The notes beneath the pieces are model-generated. The model saw nothing but the letters and a program-made list of their open reading frames with translations. It was not told the origin of the DNA and did not search any database. Below, one piece after another: positions 57,130 to 64,000 of a stretch of 64,000 nucleotides of DNA. Origin of the DNA: Gallionella sp. (lineage in GTDB: Bacteria > Pseudomonadota > Gammaproteobacteria > Burkholderiales > Gallionellaceae); contig JAUXOL010000013.1 of the NCBI GenBank assembly GCA_030682375.1, positions 62,001 through 126,000 on the forward strand, written 5' to 3'. Numbering within the stretch: the first letter of the stretch is position 1; each line of letters starts with the position of its first letter. Made by a program: the position numbers and the translations under genes.

Positions 57130-57480
57130 TCAGGCCGAGAACGACGAGCCGCAACCGCAGGTAGTCGTGGCATTCGGGTTCTTGATGACGAACTGCGAAC
57201 CTTCCAGACCTTCCGTGTAATCGATCTCCGCGCCAACCAGATACTGGAAGCTCATCGGGTCGATCAGCAACTGCACGCCGTTCTTGCTCATCACAGTGTC
57301 GTCGTCGTTGGCTACTTCGTCGAAAGTGAAACCGTACTGGAAGCCTGAACAGCCGCCGCCGCTGACGAACACGCGCAGCTTGAGGTCCGCATTGCCCTCT
57401 TCCTCGATCAGTTGCTTCACCTTGTTGGCCGCGTTGTCGGTAAAGATCAGCGGGTCCTGCATTTCAGTTGCTGCGTTCAT
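57130..57480 (-). CDS. erpA: Iron-sulfur cluster insertion protein ErpA
   Basis: This is a 116-residue A-type carrier. The three conserved Cys lie in [12 protein letters not shown] and [10 protein letters not shown]. It hands Fe-S clusters to target enzymes, such as those of isoprenoid synthesis. It lies 23 nt after the bactofilin gene, behind AGGAG. Confidence 0.96.
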   Translation of the reverse strand: MNAATEMQDPLIFTDNAANKVKQLIEEEGNADLKLRVFVSGGGCSGFQYGFTFDEVANDDDTVMSKNGVQLLIDPMSFQYLVGAEIDYTEGLEGSQFVIKNPNATTTCGCGSSFSA

Positions 57481-57503
57481 AATTGCTCTCCTAAATAAAT
57501 TGC

Positions 57504-57914
57504 TTATTCCCCGGCGTTCACCTTGAGCGCCACGACCTTTTCCTGGGCGACAGCGGCATCGCTGTGTATCAACCTGCCCTCGACGATGGCACCCAGATGG
57601 ATCTCCAGCGTCTTGTAGTGCACATCTCCAGCGACCTTCGCCTTGCCCTGAAGTTCCAGATATTCGCTGGCCGTCACCGGGCCGCTGATCGTGCCGTTCA
57701 CCACCAGATGCGTCACCCGCACCTCGCCGGTGATCCTTGCTCGCTCGCTGAGCACCAGCGTGGCGGGCTTGCCCTGCACGGCGATGACGTTGCCGACCAC
57801 CTGACCGTCGATGCGCATGCCGCCGGTGAAACTCACATCGCCGTCGATGCTGGTTCCCTCGCCGATCAAAGTATCGATGCGGCTCAGCGGCTTGCTGTGT
57901 TTGTTGTTGAACAT
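57504..57914 (-). CDS. Bactofilin family protein
   Basis: The 136-residue polymer-forming protein has a short N-terminus ([17 protein letters not shown]), then a beta-helix of ~14-residue turns with regular Gly and Val ([31 protein letters not shown]). Bactofilins form filaments that help place wall enzymes or other machines. It lies between the DUF6776-type gene and erpA. Confidence 0.92.
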   Translation of the reverse strand: MFNNKHSKPLSRIDTLIGEGTSIDGDVSFTGGMRIDGQVVGNVIAVQGKPATLVLSERARITGEVRVTHLVVNGTISGPVTASEYLELQGKAKVAGDVHYKTLEIHLGAIVEGRLIHSDAAVAQEKVVALKVNAGE

Positions 57915-57936
57915 CGCTCGCTCCCTATATTGGGCG

Positions 57937-58674
57937 TTAAGATAGATTCACATTCTGGCGCAACTTCGGCTCACGCGCTCCCTGCTCGAATATCCGCACC
58001 TGAACACTCTCCAGTTCCGCACCCGGCGGCAACTGCAGACTCTTTTCCACGCGCTGATAATACTTGAAACCGAGCTGGAATTGGGCATTCCCGGACGCAT
58101 CCTGGGGGTATAGGCGCGTGGTGCGCTGACCTCCCTCCAGTACCGTGGCAACCAGCTGATAGCTGCCGGAAAACTCCTTTGCCCGCTGCCCGCCCTGCAC
58201 CAGCAGCATGCGCAGGCGGTATTCGCCGGGCATCCGGTCACGCTCCAGTTTCAGCCGGTGCACCGCCAGTTCGCCCTCTTTGCCGCGCACCGCGGTCAGA
58301 TTCTGGAAGAACGCGAGATCTTCCTGCAAGGAAATATTTTCATCGGAAAGGGTCTTGAGCTGCTTGGCCGTCTCCTGATTGCTGGACTGCTCGATCTGCA
58401 CCATGCGCTCGTACTGCACCAGCTGGCTCTTCAGATTTTCATTCTCGACGCCCAGCACCTCAACCCGCTCGCGCAACTGCACCAGTTCCTGCTCGGCCTC
58501 ACTGCGATGGAAACCGGCCAGCTCCAGACCGCTGCCGTATGCCCACCATGCCAGCCCCAATGTACCGATCACGAACGGGACCAGCATGCTCCAGCGCAGA
58601 TACCATGGCATGTGCAGCCGCACCGACAGCCGGGGAGCGGCGATGCCGAACCTGCGTTTGACTCGACGCCACAT
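57937..58674 (-). CDS. DUF6776-type coiled-coil membrane protein
   Basis: The 245-residue protein has one membrane helix (~30-50, WSMLVPFVIGTLGLAWW). A coiled coil follows (~58-125, QELVQLRERVEVLGVENENL), then a beta-rich periplasmic C-terminus (YRLRMLLVQGGQRAKEF, AELESVQVRIFE). Its function is unknown. It forms a probable transcription unit with the bactofilin and erpA; argC ends 2 nt upstream of its start. Confidence 0.8.
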   Translation of the reverse strand: MWRRVKRRFGIAAPRLSVRLHMPWYLRWSMLVPFVIGTLGLAWWAYGSGLELAGFHRSEAEQELVQLRERVEVLGVENENLKSQLVQYERMVQIEQSSNQETAKQLKTLSDENISLQEDLAFFQNLTAVRGKEGELAVHRLKLERDRMPGEYRLRMLLVQGGQRAKEFSGSYQLVATVLEGGQRTTRLYPQDASGNAQFQLGFKYYQRVEKSLQLPPGAELESVQVRIFEQGAREPKLRQNVNLS

Positions 58675-58675
58675 C

Positions 58676-59704
58676 CTAAGGCAACAGCGGAACGTTATCG
58701 AGCGCGATGCTCTCCGGCAATCCGAACATGATGTTCATGTTCTGCACCGCCTGGCCGGCCGCCCCCTTGACCAGATTGTCGATCACCGACAGCACCACCA
58801 CGGTGTCGCCGCCCTGCGGGCGATGCACCGCGATACGGCAGCGGTTCGCGCCGCGCACCGAGCGCGTCTCGGGATGGCTGCCGGCCGGCATCACATCGAC
58901 GAACGGCTCGTGCGCATAGCGCTGTTCGAATAGCGCCTGCAAATCCACATCGCGGGTCAGCCTGCCGTACAGTGTGGCATGGATACCGCGTATCATCGGA
59001 GTCAGGTGCGGCACGAAGGTCAGCCCGACCGGGCTGCTCTTCACGCGCGCCAGACCTTGCCTGATCTCTGGCAGATGGCGATGGCCCGCCACGCCGTAGG
59101 CCTTGAAGTTGTCGGATGCCTCGGAGAACAAGGCCGGGATCTCGGCCTTGCGTCCGGCACCGGATACGCCGGACTTCGCGTCGGCGATCAGGCTACCCGG
59201 CTCGATCACGCCTGCTTCCAGCAAGGGGATGAAGCCCAGCTGCACCGCGGTCGGATAGCAGCCGGGATTGGCAACCAGCCGTGCCTGTGCGATCTGCGCG
59301 CGATTCACCTCCGGCAAACCGTACACCGCCTCGGCAACCAGGTCCGGACAGGCATGGGTCATGCCGTACCACTTTTCCCACTCGGCGATATCCTTGATGC
59401 GGAAGTCCGCGGCCAGGTCGATCACCTTCACACCTGCATCCAGCAAGGCCCGCGTCTGCTGCATCGCAATGCCGTTCGGCGTGGCGAAGAACACCAGATC
59501 GCATTGCTCCAGTCTGGCTTCGTCCGGATGGGTGAACGGCAGGTCGACATAACCGCGCAGGCTGGGGAACATCTGGCTGACCAGGGTGCCGGCATCGGCG
59601 CGAGAAGTGATGACCTGCAACTCAACCTGCGGATGCGCCGCCAACAGACGCAGCAGTTCCACACCGGTGTAGCCCGTACCGCCAACTATGCCTACCTTAA
59701 TCAT
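58676..59704 (-). CDS. argC: N-acetyl-gamma-glutamyl-phosphate reductase
   Basis: ArgC reduces N-acetylglutamyl phosphate in arginine synthesis. The 342-residue protein has the NADP site [17 protein letters not shown], catalytic Cys in [12 protein letters not shown], and the His region [12 protein letters not shown]. It is of normal length. Confidence 0.96.
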   Translation of the reverse strand: MIKVGIVGGTGYTGVELLRLLAAHPQVELQVITSRADAGTLVSQMFPSLRGYVDLPFTHPDEARLEQCDLVFFATPNGIAMQQTRALLDAGVKVIDLAADFRIKDIAEWEKWYGMTHACPDLVAEAVYGLPEVNRAQIAQARLVANPGCYPTAVQLGFIPLLEAGVIEPGSLIADAKSGVSGAGRKAEIPALFSEASDNFKAYGVAGHRHLPEIRQGLARVKSSPVGLTFVPHLTPMIRGIHATLYGRLTRDVDLQALFEQRYAHEPFVDVMPAGSHPETRSVRGANRCRIAVHRPQGGDTVVVLSVIDNLVKGAAGQAVQNMNIMFGLPESIALDNVPLLP

Positions 59705-59753
59705 CTCGAACCTTCCTCAAAAACGATCCGCATAATACAACAACACCAAAGCA

Positions 59754-59775
59754 AAAGCCGCCCGGAGGCGGCTTT
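59754..59775 (-). terminator. Terminator of rplM-rpsI
   Basis: The stem AAAGCCGCC / GGCGGCTTT has a 4-nt loop. On the minus strand it is followed by TGC and mixed sequence. It lies 20 nt after the rpsI stop. Confidence 0.7.
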
Positions 59776-59795
59776 GCATCGATACAACCGAACGA

Positions 59796-60188
59796 TTAAC
59801 GCTTGGAGAACTGCTTGCGACGGCGAGCACCGCGCAGACCGACCTTCTTACGTTCGACTTCACGAGCATCGCGGGTCACCAGACCTGCTGCCTTCAACGT
59901 CGGCTTAAACTCGGCGTTGTAGTCGATCAGCGCACGGGTGATACCGTGACGAACCGCACCAGCCTGGCCAGCTTCGCCGCCACCGGTGACGTTCACCATG
60001 ATGTCGAACTTGCTCAGCGTGTCGGTCAGCGTCAGCGGCTGACGCACGATCATGCGGCCGGTTTCGCGGGAGAAGAACACGTCCACCGGCTTATCGTTGA
60101 CGACGATGTCGCCCTTGCCCGGCTTGATAAATACACGAGCCACCGCACTCTTGCGACGACCGGTTCCGTAGTTGTAATTTGCGCTCAT
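59796..60188 (-). CDS. rpsI: 30S ribosomal protein S9
   Basis: The 130-residue protein begins [17 protein letters not shown] and ends with the basic tail [14 protein letters not shown] that reaches into the ribosomal P site. It lies 2 nt after rplM. Confidence 0.98.
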   Translation of the reverse strand: MSANYNYGTGRRKSAVARVFIKPGKGDIVVNDKPVDVFFSRETGRMIVRQPLTLTDTLSKFDIMVNVTGGGEAGQAGAVRHGITRALIDYNAEFKPTLKAAGLVTRDAREVERKKVGLRGARRRKQFSKR

Positions 60189-60190
60189 GA

Positions 60191-60628
60191 TTAAGCCTTC
60201 AACAGATTAACGGGTTTCGGCTGCTGCGCGACATGCGGATGATCCGCGCCGGCATAAACCTTCATCTTGCGCAGCATCGCGTAGCCCAGTGGGCCCTTCG
60301 GCAGCATGCCCTTGACAGCCTTCTCCAGCACGCGCTGCGGATGACGCTGCTGCAGCTTGGTGAAGTTGGTCGTGTACAGGCCGCCAGGATAGCCGGTGTG
60401 GCGATGGTACAACTTGGCTTCCGCCTTGTTGCCGGTCACGCGCAGCTTGTCCGCGTTGACCACCACGACGAAGTCGCCGGTGTCTACGTGCGGTGTGTAG
60501 ATCGCCTTGTGCTTGCCACGCAGACGCGAAGCGATTTGGGCAGCCAAACGGCCCAGCACTTGATCAGCTGCGTCAACCAGAAGCCAGTCGTGCTGGACTT
60601 CATGGGCCTTAGCGGAAAATGTTTTCAT
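60191..60628 (-). CDS. rplM: 50S ribosomal protein L13
   Basis: The 145-residue protein begins [20 protein letters not shown] and contains [19 protein letters not shown] and [14 protein letters not shown] 60628 fits the family; the frame is open to 60676. It is first in rplM-rpsI and driven by a clear sigma70-type promoter. Confidence 0.98.
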   Translation of the reverse strand: MKTFSAKAHEVQHDWLLVDAADQVLGRLAAQIASRLRGKHKAIYTPHVDTGDFVVVVNADKLRVTGNKAEAKLYHRHTGYPGGLYTTNFTKLQQRHPQRVLEKAVKGMLPKGPLGYAMLRKMKVYAGADHPHVAQQPKPVNLLKA

Positions 60629-60675
60629 AGCCACAATTCCTAAAAATTCAATAAGTAAACCTCGAAGGGCGCGCA

Positions 60676-60705
60676 TTCTATGTCAGCCACCCAACCCATG
60701 TCAAA
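60676..60705 (-). promoter_or_regulatory. Promoter of rplM-rpsI
   Basis: On the minus strand there is a -35 TTGACA (60705-60700), an 18-nt spacer and a -10 TAGAAT (60681-60676), then the GC-rich discriminator GCGCGCC. The leader to the rplM ATG is ~40 nt. A GC-rich discriminator is typical of promoters shut down by ppGpp. Confidence 0.75.
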
Positions 60706-60746
60706 CAAAAATTGTCCTGGCCGCCGAATGGCCGTGCAGTGGGGAT

Positions 60747-62186
60747 TCATCGACTCAATAAGCCGTCCAGCCACACTTTCCAGCGCGCATATTTTTCGAC
60801 CAGCTCCGAAGCGGGGCGCATTATATCGACTTTCTCCGCACATCGTCCGTCTGCCGACGGCATTCCCGCGGCAAGTCGTGCCGCGCCTACCAGACCGGCA
60901 TCGGACTGCGTCAGACGGTAGACCGTCGCGAACGGCGCACAGCAGGCGATCCCCTGCTGCAGGCAGGCCAGATTGGACAGGCCGCCGGAGAGGTAGACGC
61001 GTTCGACGCCGAATTCCCGATGCATGTCTTCCAGCATGCGGGCCACCCGGAAGCTGATCCCTTCCAGCAGCAAGGCTGCGATGCGTTGCGGCGGGAGGCC
61101 ATCGACCGGCGCGTAACCAGCTACTTGGCTGCCGTTGTTTCGGAGCTTAGTAGATTGGCTGGTCGTTTCATCAAAGAACATCACTCCCAAGTCCTTGCGG
61201 AAGTACGGCGCACCCAGTCCGCTCGGCTCCGCGAGACAAAAGATATCGTCGATTGCCAGATCCTCCGCACAGCAATCGACCGCCGGATACGCTGCCAGCG
61301 CCGAGGCGATGGAATTCAGCGTCCCCTCGCAGGCGAAATCAGTATGTCCGTTGCCGGTCTGCCAAAGCAGCGTCTGCAGATAACCATCGGTCGCATCCCG
61401 ACCGTCCGGCAGCGGACAGATCACAAAACCGCCCGTCCCGAGATTCACCAAGGCTTCCCGCTGGCCGGGCACGAGACTCGCAGCCAGCGCCGCCGACTGG
61501 TCCGCGATACTCGCACGCAGCGTCAATCCATTATTCAGCGGCAGCGCCCATCCAGAAGACGCGCGTATCTCCGGCAGCGCCTCATGCGGCATGCCGAAGA
61601 GTTCGCAGAGCCGCGACGACCATTTTCTGTCATGCACATCCATCAACAACGTGCGCGCCGCCATCGATGCATCGGTCAGGTATGCGCCGCTCCAGCGCCA
61701 GACCAGAAAGGTATCCAGCGTCCCCGACAACCAGTCGCCGCAAGCCAGGCGCTCGCGCCACGACGGATGCTCCTGCAGCAGCATATGCAACTTCGGCGCG
61801 AGGTAATAAGGCGTGATCGGCAGCCCCGCGAGCGAGCGTATCTCGGCCTCCTTGCCTCGTAGCGCCTCGCAAGCGGCAGCGCCTCTATCGTCCTGCCACG
61901 AGATCAACGGGGTAACCGGCTGCCCGGTCTCGCGCTCCCATATCAAGAACGACGAGCGCTGGCAGCACAGGCCTAGCGGCGGACGCTCGTCCGTCTGCGC
62001 CATGCATTCGGCCAGCACCGCCTCGGCGGCCTCCGCGTAAGCCAACGCGTCGCTCTCGTATCGCCCGCCGTCAGCAGCCACCGCGGGCGCAGGCCGAACG
62101 ACGATGCCGTGCAGTACTCTCCCCGAAGACAGCAGACCTGCCTTGATCGAGGTCGAGCCGAGATCGAGCGCGATGGCCGCCGTCAT
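60747..62186 (-). CDS. FGGY-family carbohydrate kinase, probable glycerol kinase, with a 48-bp in-frame repeat
   Basis: The 479-residue protein begins IALDLGSTSIKAGLL (phosphate-1 loop). It has ISWQDDRG, FLVWRWSGAYLTDAS, NLGTGGF and YLSGGLSNLACLQ (ATP-binding C-terminal domain). It differs from canonical GlpK. Its ATG 62186 overlaps glpD by 4 nt, and GDPD precedes glpD, which makes glycerol the likely substrate. Between GVMFFDE and the helix LPPQRIAALLLEGISF about 16 residues (TSQSTKLRNNGSQVAG) come from a palindromic repeat (61116-61163). The insert is in frame and in a probable surface loop. Confidence 0.82.
   Translation of the reverse strand: MTAAIALDLGSTSIKAGLLSSGRVLHGIVVRPAPAVAADGGRYESDALAYAEAAEAVLAECMAQTDERPPLGLCCQRSSFLIWERETGQPVTPLISWQDDRGAAACEALRGKEAEIRSLAGLPITPYYLAPKLHMLLQEHPSWRERLACGDWLSGTLDTFLVWRWSGAYLTDASMAARTLLMDVHDRKWSSRLCELFGMPHEALPEIRASSGWALPLNNGLTLRASIADQSAALAASLVPGQREALVNLGTGGFVICPLPDGRDATDGYLQTLLWQTGNGHTDFACEGTLNSIASALAAYPAVDCCAEDLAIDDIFCLAEPSGLGAPYFRKDLGVMFFDETTSQSTKLRNNGSQVAGYAPVDGLPPQRIAALLLEGISFRVARMLEDMHREFGVERVYLSGGLSNLACLQQGIACCAPFATVYRLTQSDAGLVGAARLAAGMPSADGRCAEKVDIMRPASELVEKYARWKVWLDGLLSR
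61116..61163 (+). repeat. Dispersed hairpin element, family 1, copy 3, inside the kinase gene
   Basis: The 48-bp unit opens ACCAGCTAC and closes with GGCTGGT. The centre GGCTGCCG-TTGTTT-CGGAGCT folds as in the other copies. It matches 37791-37837 at about three of four bases or better. It keeps the reading frame (16 codons). Confidence 0.8.
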
Positions 62187-63772
62187 CAAATCCGTTCGCC
62201 CTGAGCCAGGGCTAAGGGCCGACATGCATCTATCTCCTGCGCGACCCGGGTCTCGTGCCATCCCAGCACCGGCGCGACCAGCTCGGCCAAGCGACGCAAA
62301 TCATTCTCGTCGAGCCGCGCAAGGATCTGCAGCGGCATCCGGCGACGCAACAGATCGGACAGATGCATCGGCATCTCCTCGCCGGCGCAGAACAGCAGAT
62401 CGGCCAGGATGAACGGCAGGTCGGGGACGATGCGCTGCGCCAATTCCGGCCTCTGTTCGATTAGCGCAAACACCTGCTCGCAGCGCACACCATGACGGCG
62501 CAACAGCCACTGTGCGCTGTCGGCGTCGATACATAGGCGCAGCGCACGCGCAACGCCCTGCTCCATCCAGCCCAGAAAATCCTGCTGAGGCTTCCACGGT
62601 AGATCGCACTCGCCACTGGTACAAGGCCGGGCGACACCAAGCGCCGCGCACACCGCATCGACGATGCTGCACGCATCCTCGCGCGCCGAGGTGAGCTTGC
62701 CGCCGATGGAGCAATGCAGGCCGCTATCCAGCGTCTTCAGCTCCCAGTCCCGGCTGAGCGCCGAAGGCGACATGTCTTCGTCCTGTTTCATCACGCGCAG
62801 CCCGGCGTAACTGCCGATCACATCCTGCCTGCGCCACGCCGTCTTAAGATACCGGTTCGCTGCCTCCAGCAAATAGTCCACATCGCCATCCTCGACGACC
62901 GCATGGCCGGGCTTGCCGAGATAATCGGTGTCGGTCGTGCCGAGCAGCGTGCGGCCATACCACGGGATCACGAAAAACACGCGCCCATCCGACTTCGCCG
63001 TCAGCAGGATCGCCTCGTTCGCAGCCAACCCCGGCATCACCAGATGCACTCCTTTGGTCAACCGGCACCATGCGCGTCCGACATCGTCTGAGGCGAGCCA
63101 CTGTCCGGCGGCGCTGACGCATTGCCGGGCGCGCAACCACACCGCAGCACCGTTCACCTCGTCCTGCACGGTCGCACCGCACACCCGCCCGCCCTCTTCG
63201 TTCCAGTCGATGAGGCGCGCATAGTTCACACACACCGCGCCATGCGCGACCGCACCAGCGACCAGCTCCAGCACCAGACGCGCATCGTCGGTCTGCGCAT
63301 CGCCATAGGTGTAGCCGCCTCTCAAGGTCTCATCGTCGAGATAAGGAAAGTGTTCGGCGAAATGCGCGCAATCGAAGCGGCGATGCCGCATCTGTTCGTC
63401 CGGAAAACCAGCCAACATGTCGTACAGCATCAACCCGGCCTTCAGCTTCAACAATCCGTTGCGACTGTCCTCGTACACCGGCACACCGAAGCGCAACGGC
63501 CACACCCGATGCGGCGCGATGCGCAGCAGACGCTGCCGTTCCGCGAGCGCCTTCTTCACCAGCTTGAAATCGTAAGTCTCCAGATAGCGCAATCCGCCGT
63601 GGATCAGCTTGCTCGATGCGGAAGAAGTCGCCCCCGCCCAGTCGCCCTGCTCCACCAGCGCGACCTTCAGACCTCTCAGCGCCGCGTCGTACGCCGTCCA
63701 CGCACCGTAGATGCCGCCGCCACAAACCAGCAGATCAAAGTCGTCCTGCAATGCCGCAAAATCGCGCTTCAT
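62186..63772 (-). CDS. glpD: Aerobic glycerol-3-phosphate dehydrogenase
   Basis: This 528-residue FAD enzyme of the inner membrane oxidises glycerol-3-phosphate to DHAP and feeds quinone. FAD site LLVCGGGIYGAWTAYDA, then GATSSASSKLIHGGLRYLE, FFVIPWYGRTLLGTTDTDY and SIGGKLTSAR are typical. It overlaps the GDPD gene and the kinase gene by 4 nt each, so all three are coupled. Confidence 0.95.
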   Translation of the reverse strand: MKRDFAALQDDFDLLVCGGGIYGAWTAYDAALRGLKVALVEQGDWAGATSSASSKLIHGGLRYLETYDFKLVKKALAERQRLLRIAPHRVWPLRFGVPVYEDSRNGLLKLKAGLMLYDMLAGFPDEQMRHRRFDCAHFAEHFPYLDDETLRGGYTYGDAQTDDARLVLELVAGAVAHGAVCVNYARLIDWNEEGGRVCGATVQDEVNGAAVWLRARQCVSAAGQWLASDDVGRAWCRLTKGVHLVMPGLAANEAILLTAKSDGRVFFVIPWYGRTLLGTTDTDYLGKPGHAVVEDGDVDYLLEAANRYLKTAWRRQDVIGSYAGLRVMKQDEDMSPSALSRDWELKTLDSGLHCSIGGKLTSAREDACSIVDAVCAALGVARPCTSGECDLPWKPQQDFLGWMEQGVARALRLCIDADSAQWLLRRHGVRCEQVFALIEQRPELAQRIVPDLPFILADLLFCAGEEMPMHLSDLLRRRMPLQILARLDENDLRRLAELVAPVLGWHETRVAQEIDACRPLALAQGERI

Positions 63773-64000
63773 ACATCCCTCCTCTGCAAGGCCTTCTGCG
63801 GCACGTCGCTAATCAGGATATCCACGCCCAGATCGAGCGCACGATCTATCTGTTCATCGCTATTGCAGGTATAGACCGCGATGCGCTTGCCGCGCTCGCG
63901 CACCGCGCCAACCATAGACTCGTCCAACGTGGCGATGTGCACACACAGGCCATGCAGGAAAGGCTGCGCGTCCAGCACCTCGCGCGCGAAGGCCGCATCG
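63769..64000 (-). CDS. Glycerophosphodiester phosphodiesterase, C-terminal part (cut by window edge)
   Basis: The visible C-terminus of ~76 residues reads RGKRIAVYTCNSDEQIDRAL and then LGVDILISDVP, the usual end of the GDPD barrel (family: VWTVN-like strand, then GVDGIITDDP-like end). The frame continues past 64000. The enzyme releases glycerol-3-phosphate from phospholipid head groups, which fits the downstream glpD and kinase. ATGA overlap with glpD. Confidence 0.88.
   Translation of the reverse strand, partial: DAAFAREVLDAQPFLHGLCVHIATLDESMVGAVRERGKRIAVYTCNSDEQIDRALDLGVDILISDVPQKALQRRDV

Overview
The window (64 kb, moderately GC-rich, densely coded) reads as the chromosome of a betaproteobacterium. 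The cbb3 oxidase set (ccoNOQP plus ccoGHIS and hemN), a bioBFHCD run, MSHA pilus genes, and the tyrS / M23 peptidase / anmK / erpA and rplM-rpsI-argC neighbourhoods are the basis. A microaerophilic member of the Gallionellaceae (Nitrosomonadales) is my best guess; this is inference from gene content, not a database match.

Layout. 1-4189 is an accessory region: the C-terminal part of a type IA topoisomerase-like protein, an HNH-nuclease protein and a SUKH/YrhA-like immunity protein in one probable operon, then an orphan gene with a structured leader, then a lone secreted protein framed by long inverted repeats. 4190-10375 carries mutY, an AsmA protein, hemN and two membrane proteins of unknown role. 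10382-18764 is the high-affinity respiration block: ccoS, ccoI, ccoH and ccoG in one transcript, then ccoNOQP with a 39-residue membrane peptide behind ccoP and an intrinsic terminator. A tRNA-Ser(CGA) and mltF follow. From 38855 down to 20729 everything reads leftwards: bioB, bioF, bioH, bioC, bioD, a TauE/SafE-type membrane protein, Sco, a frameshifted sensor kinase, its LuxR-type regulator, ftsK, lolA, a DUF262-DUF1524 (GmrSD-like) restriction protein, rarA, a carbamoyltransferase, serS and a potassium channel. comF is divergent. 39730-53188 is an MSHA block (mshI to mshN plus a giant MshQ-like lectin adhesin) without the pilins or the assembly ATPase. 53223-64000 is housekeeping: tyrS, an M23 peptidase, anmK, erpA, a bactofilin, argC, rpsI-rplM, then a glycerol-phosphate operon (GDPD, glpD, FGGY kinase).

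The most unusual signals are: (i) two different palindromic elements that sit in frame inside enzyme genes, 75 bp in bioH and 48 bp in the FGGY kinase, with sister copies in intergenic DNA of this window; (ii) three tandem copies of a 7-bp unit that put the sensor kinase out of frame, as in a phase-variable gene; (iii) the topoisomerase-like / HNH / SUKH cassette; (iv) a GmrSD-like defence gene placed inside the ftsK-lolA-rarA-serS gene order; (v) the 39-residue peptide after ccoP; (vi) a consensus-like promoter so close to mshI that its mRNA would be almost leaderless. No CRISPR array, integrase or transposase was seen.
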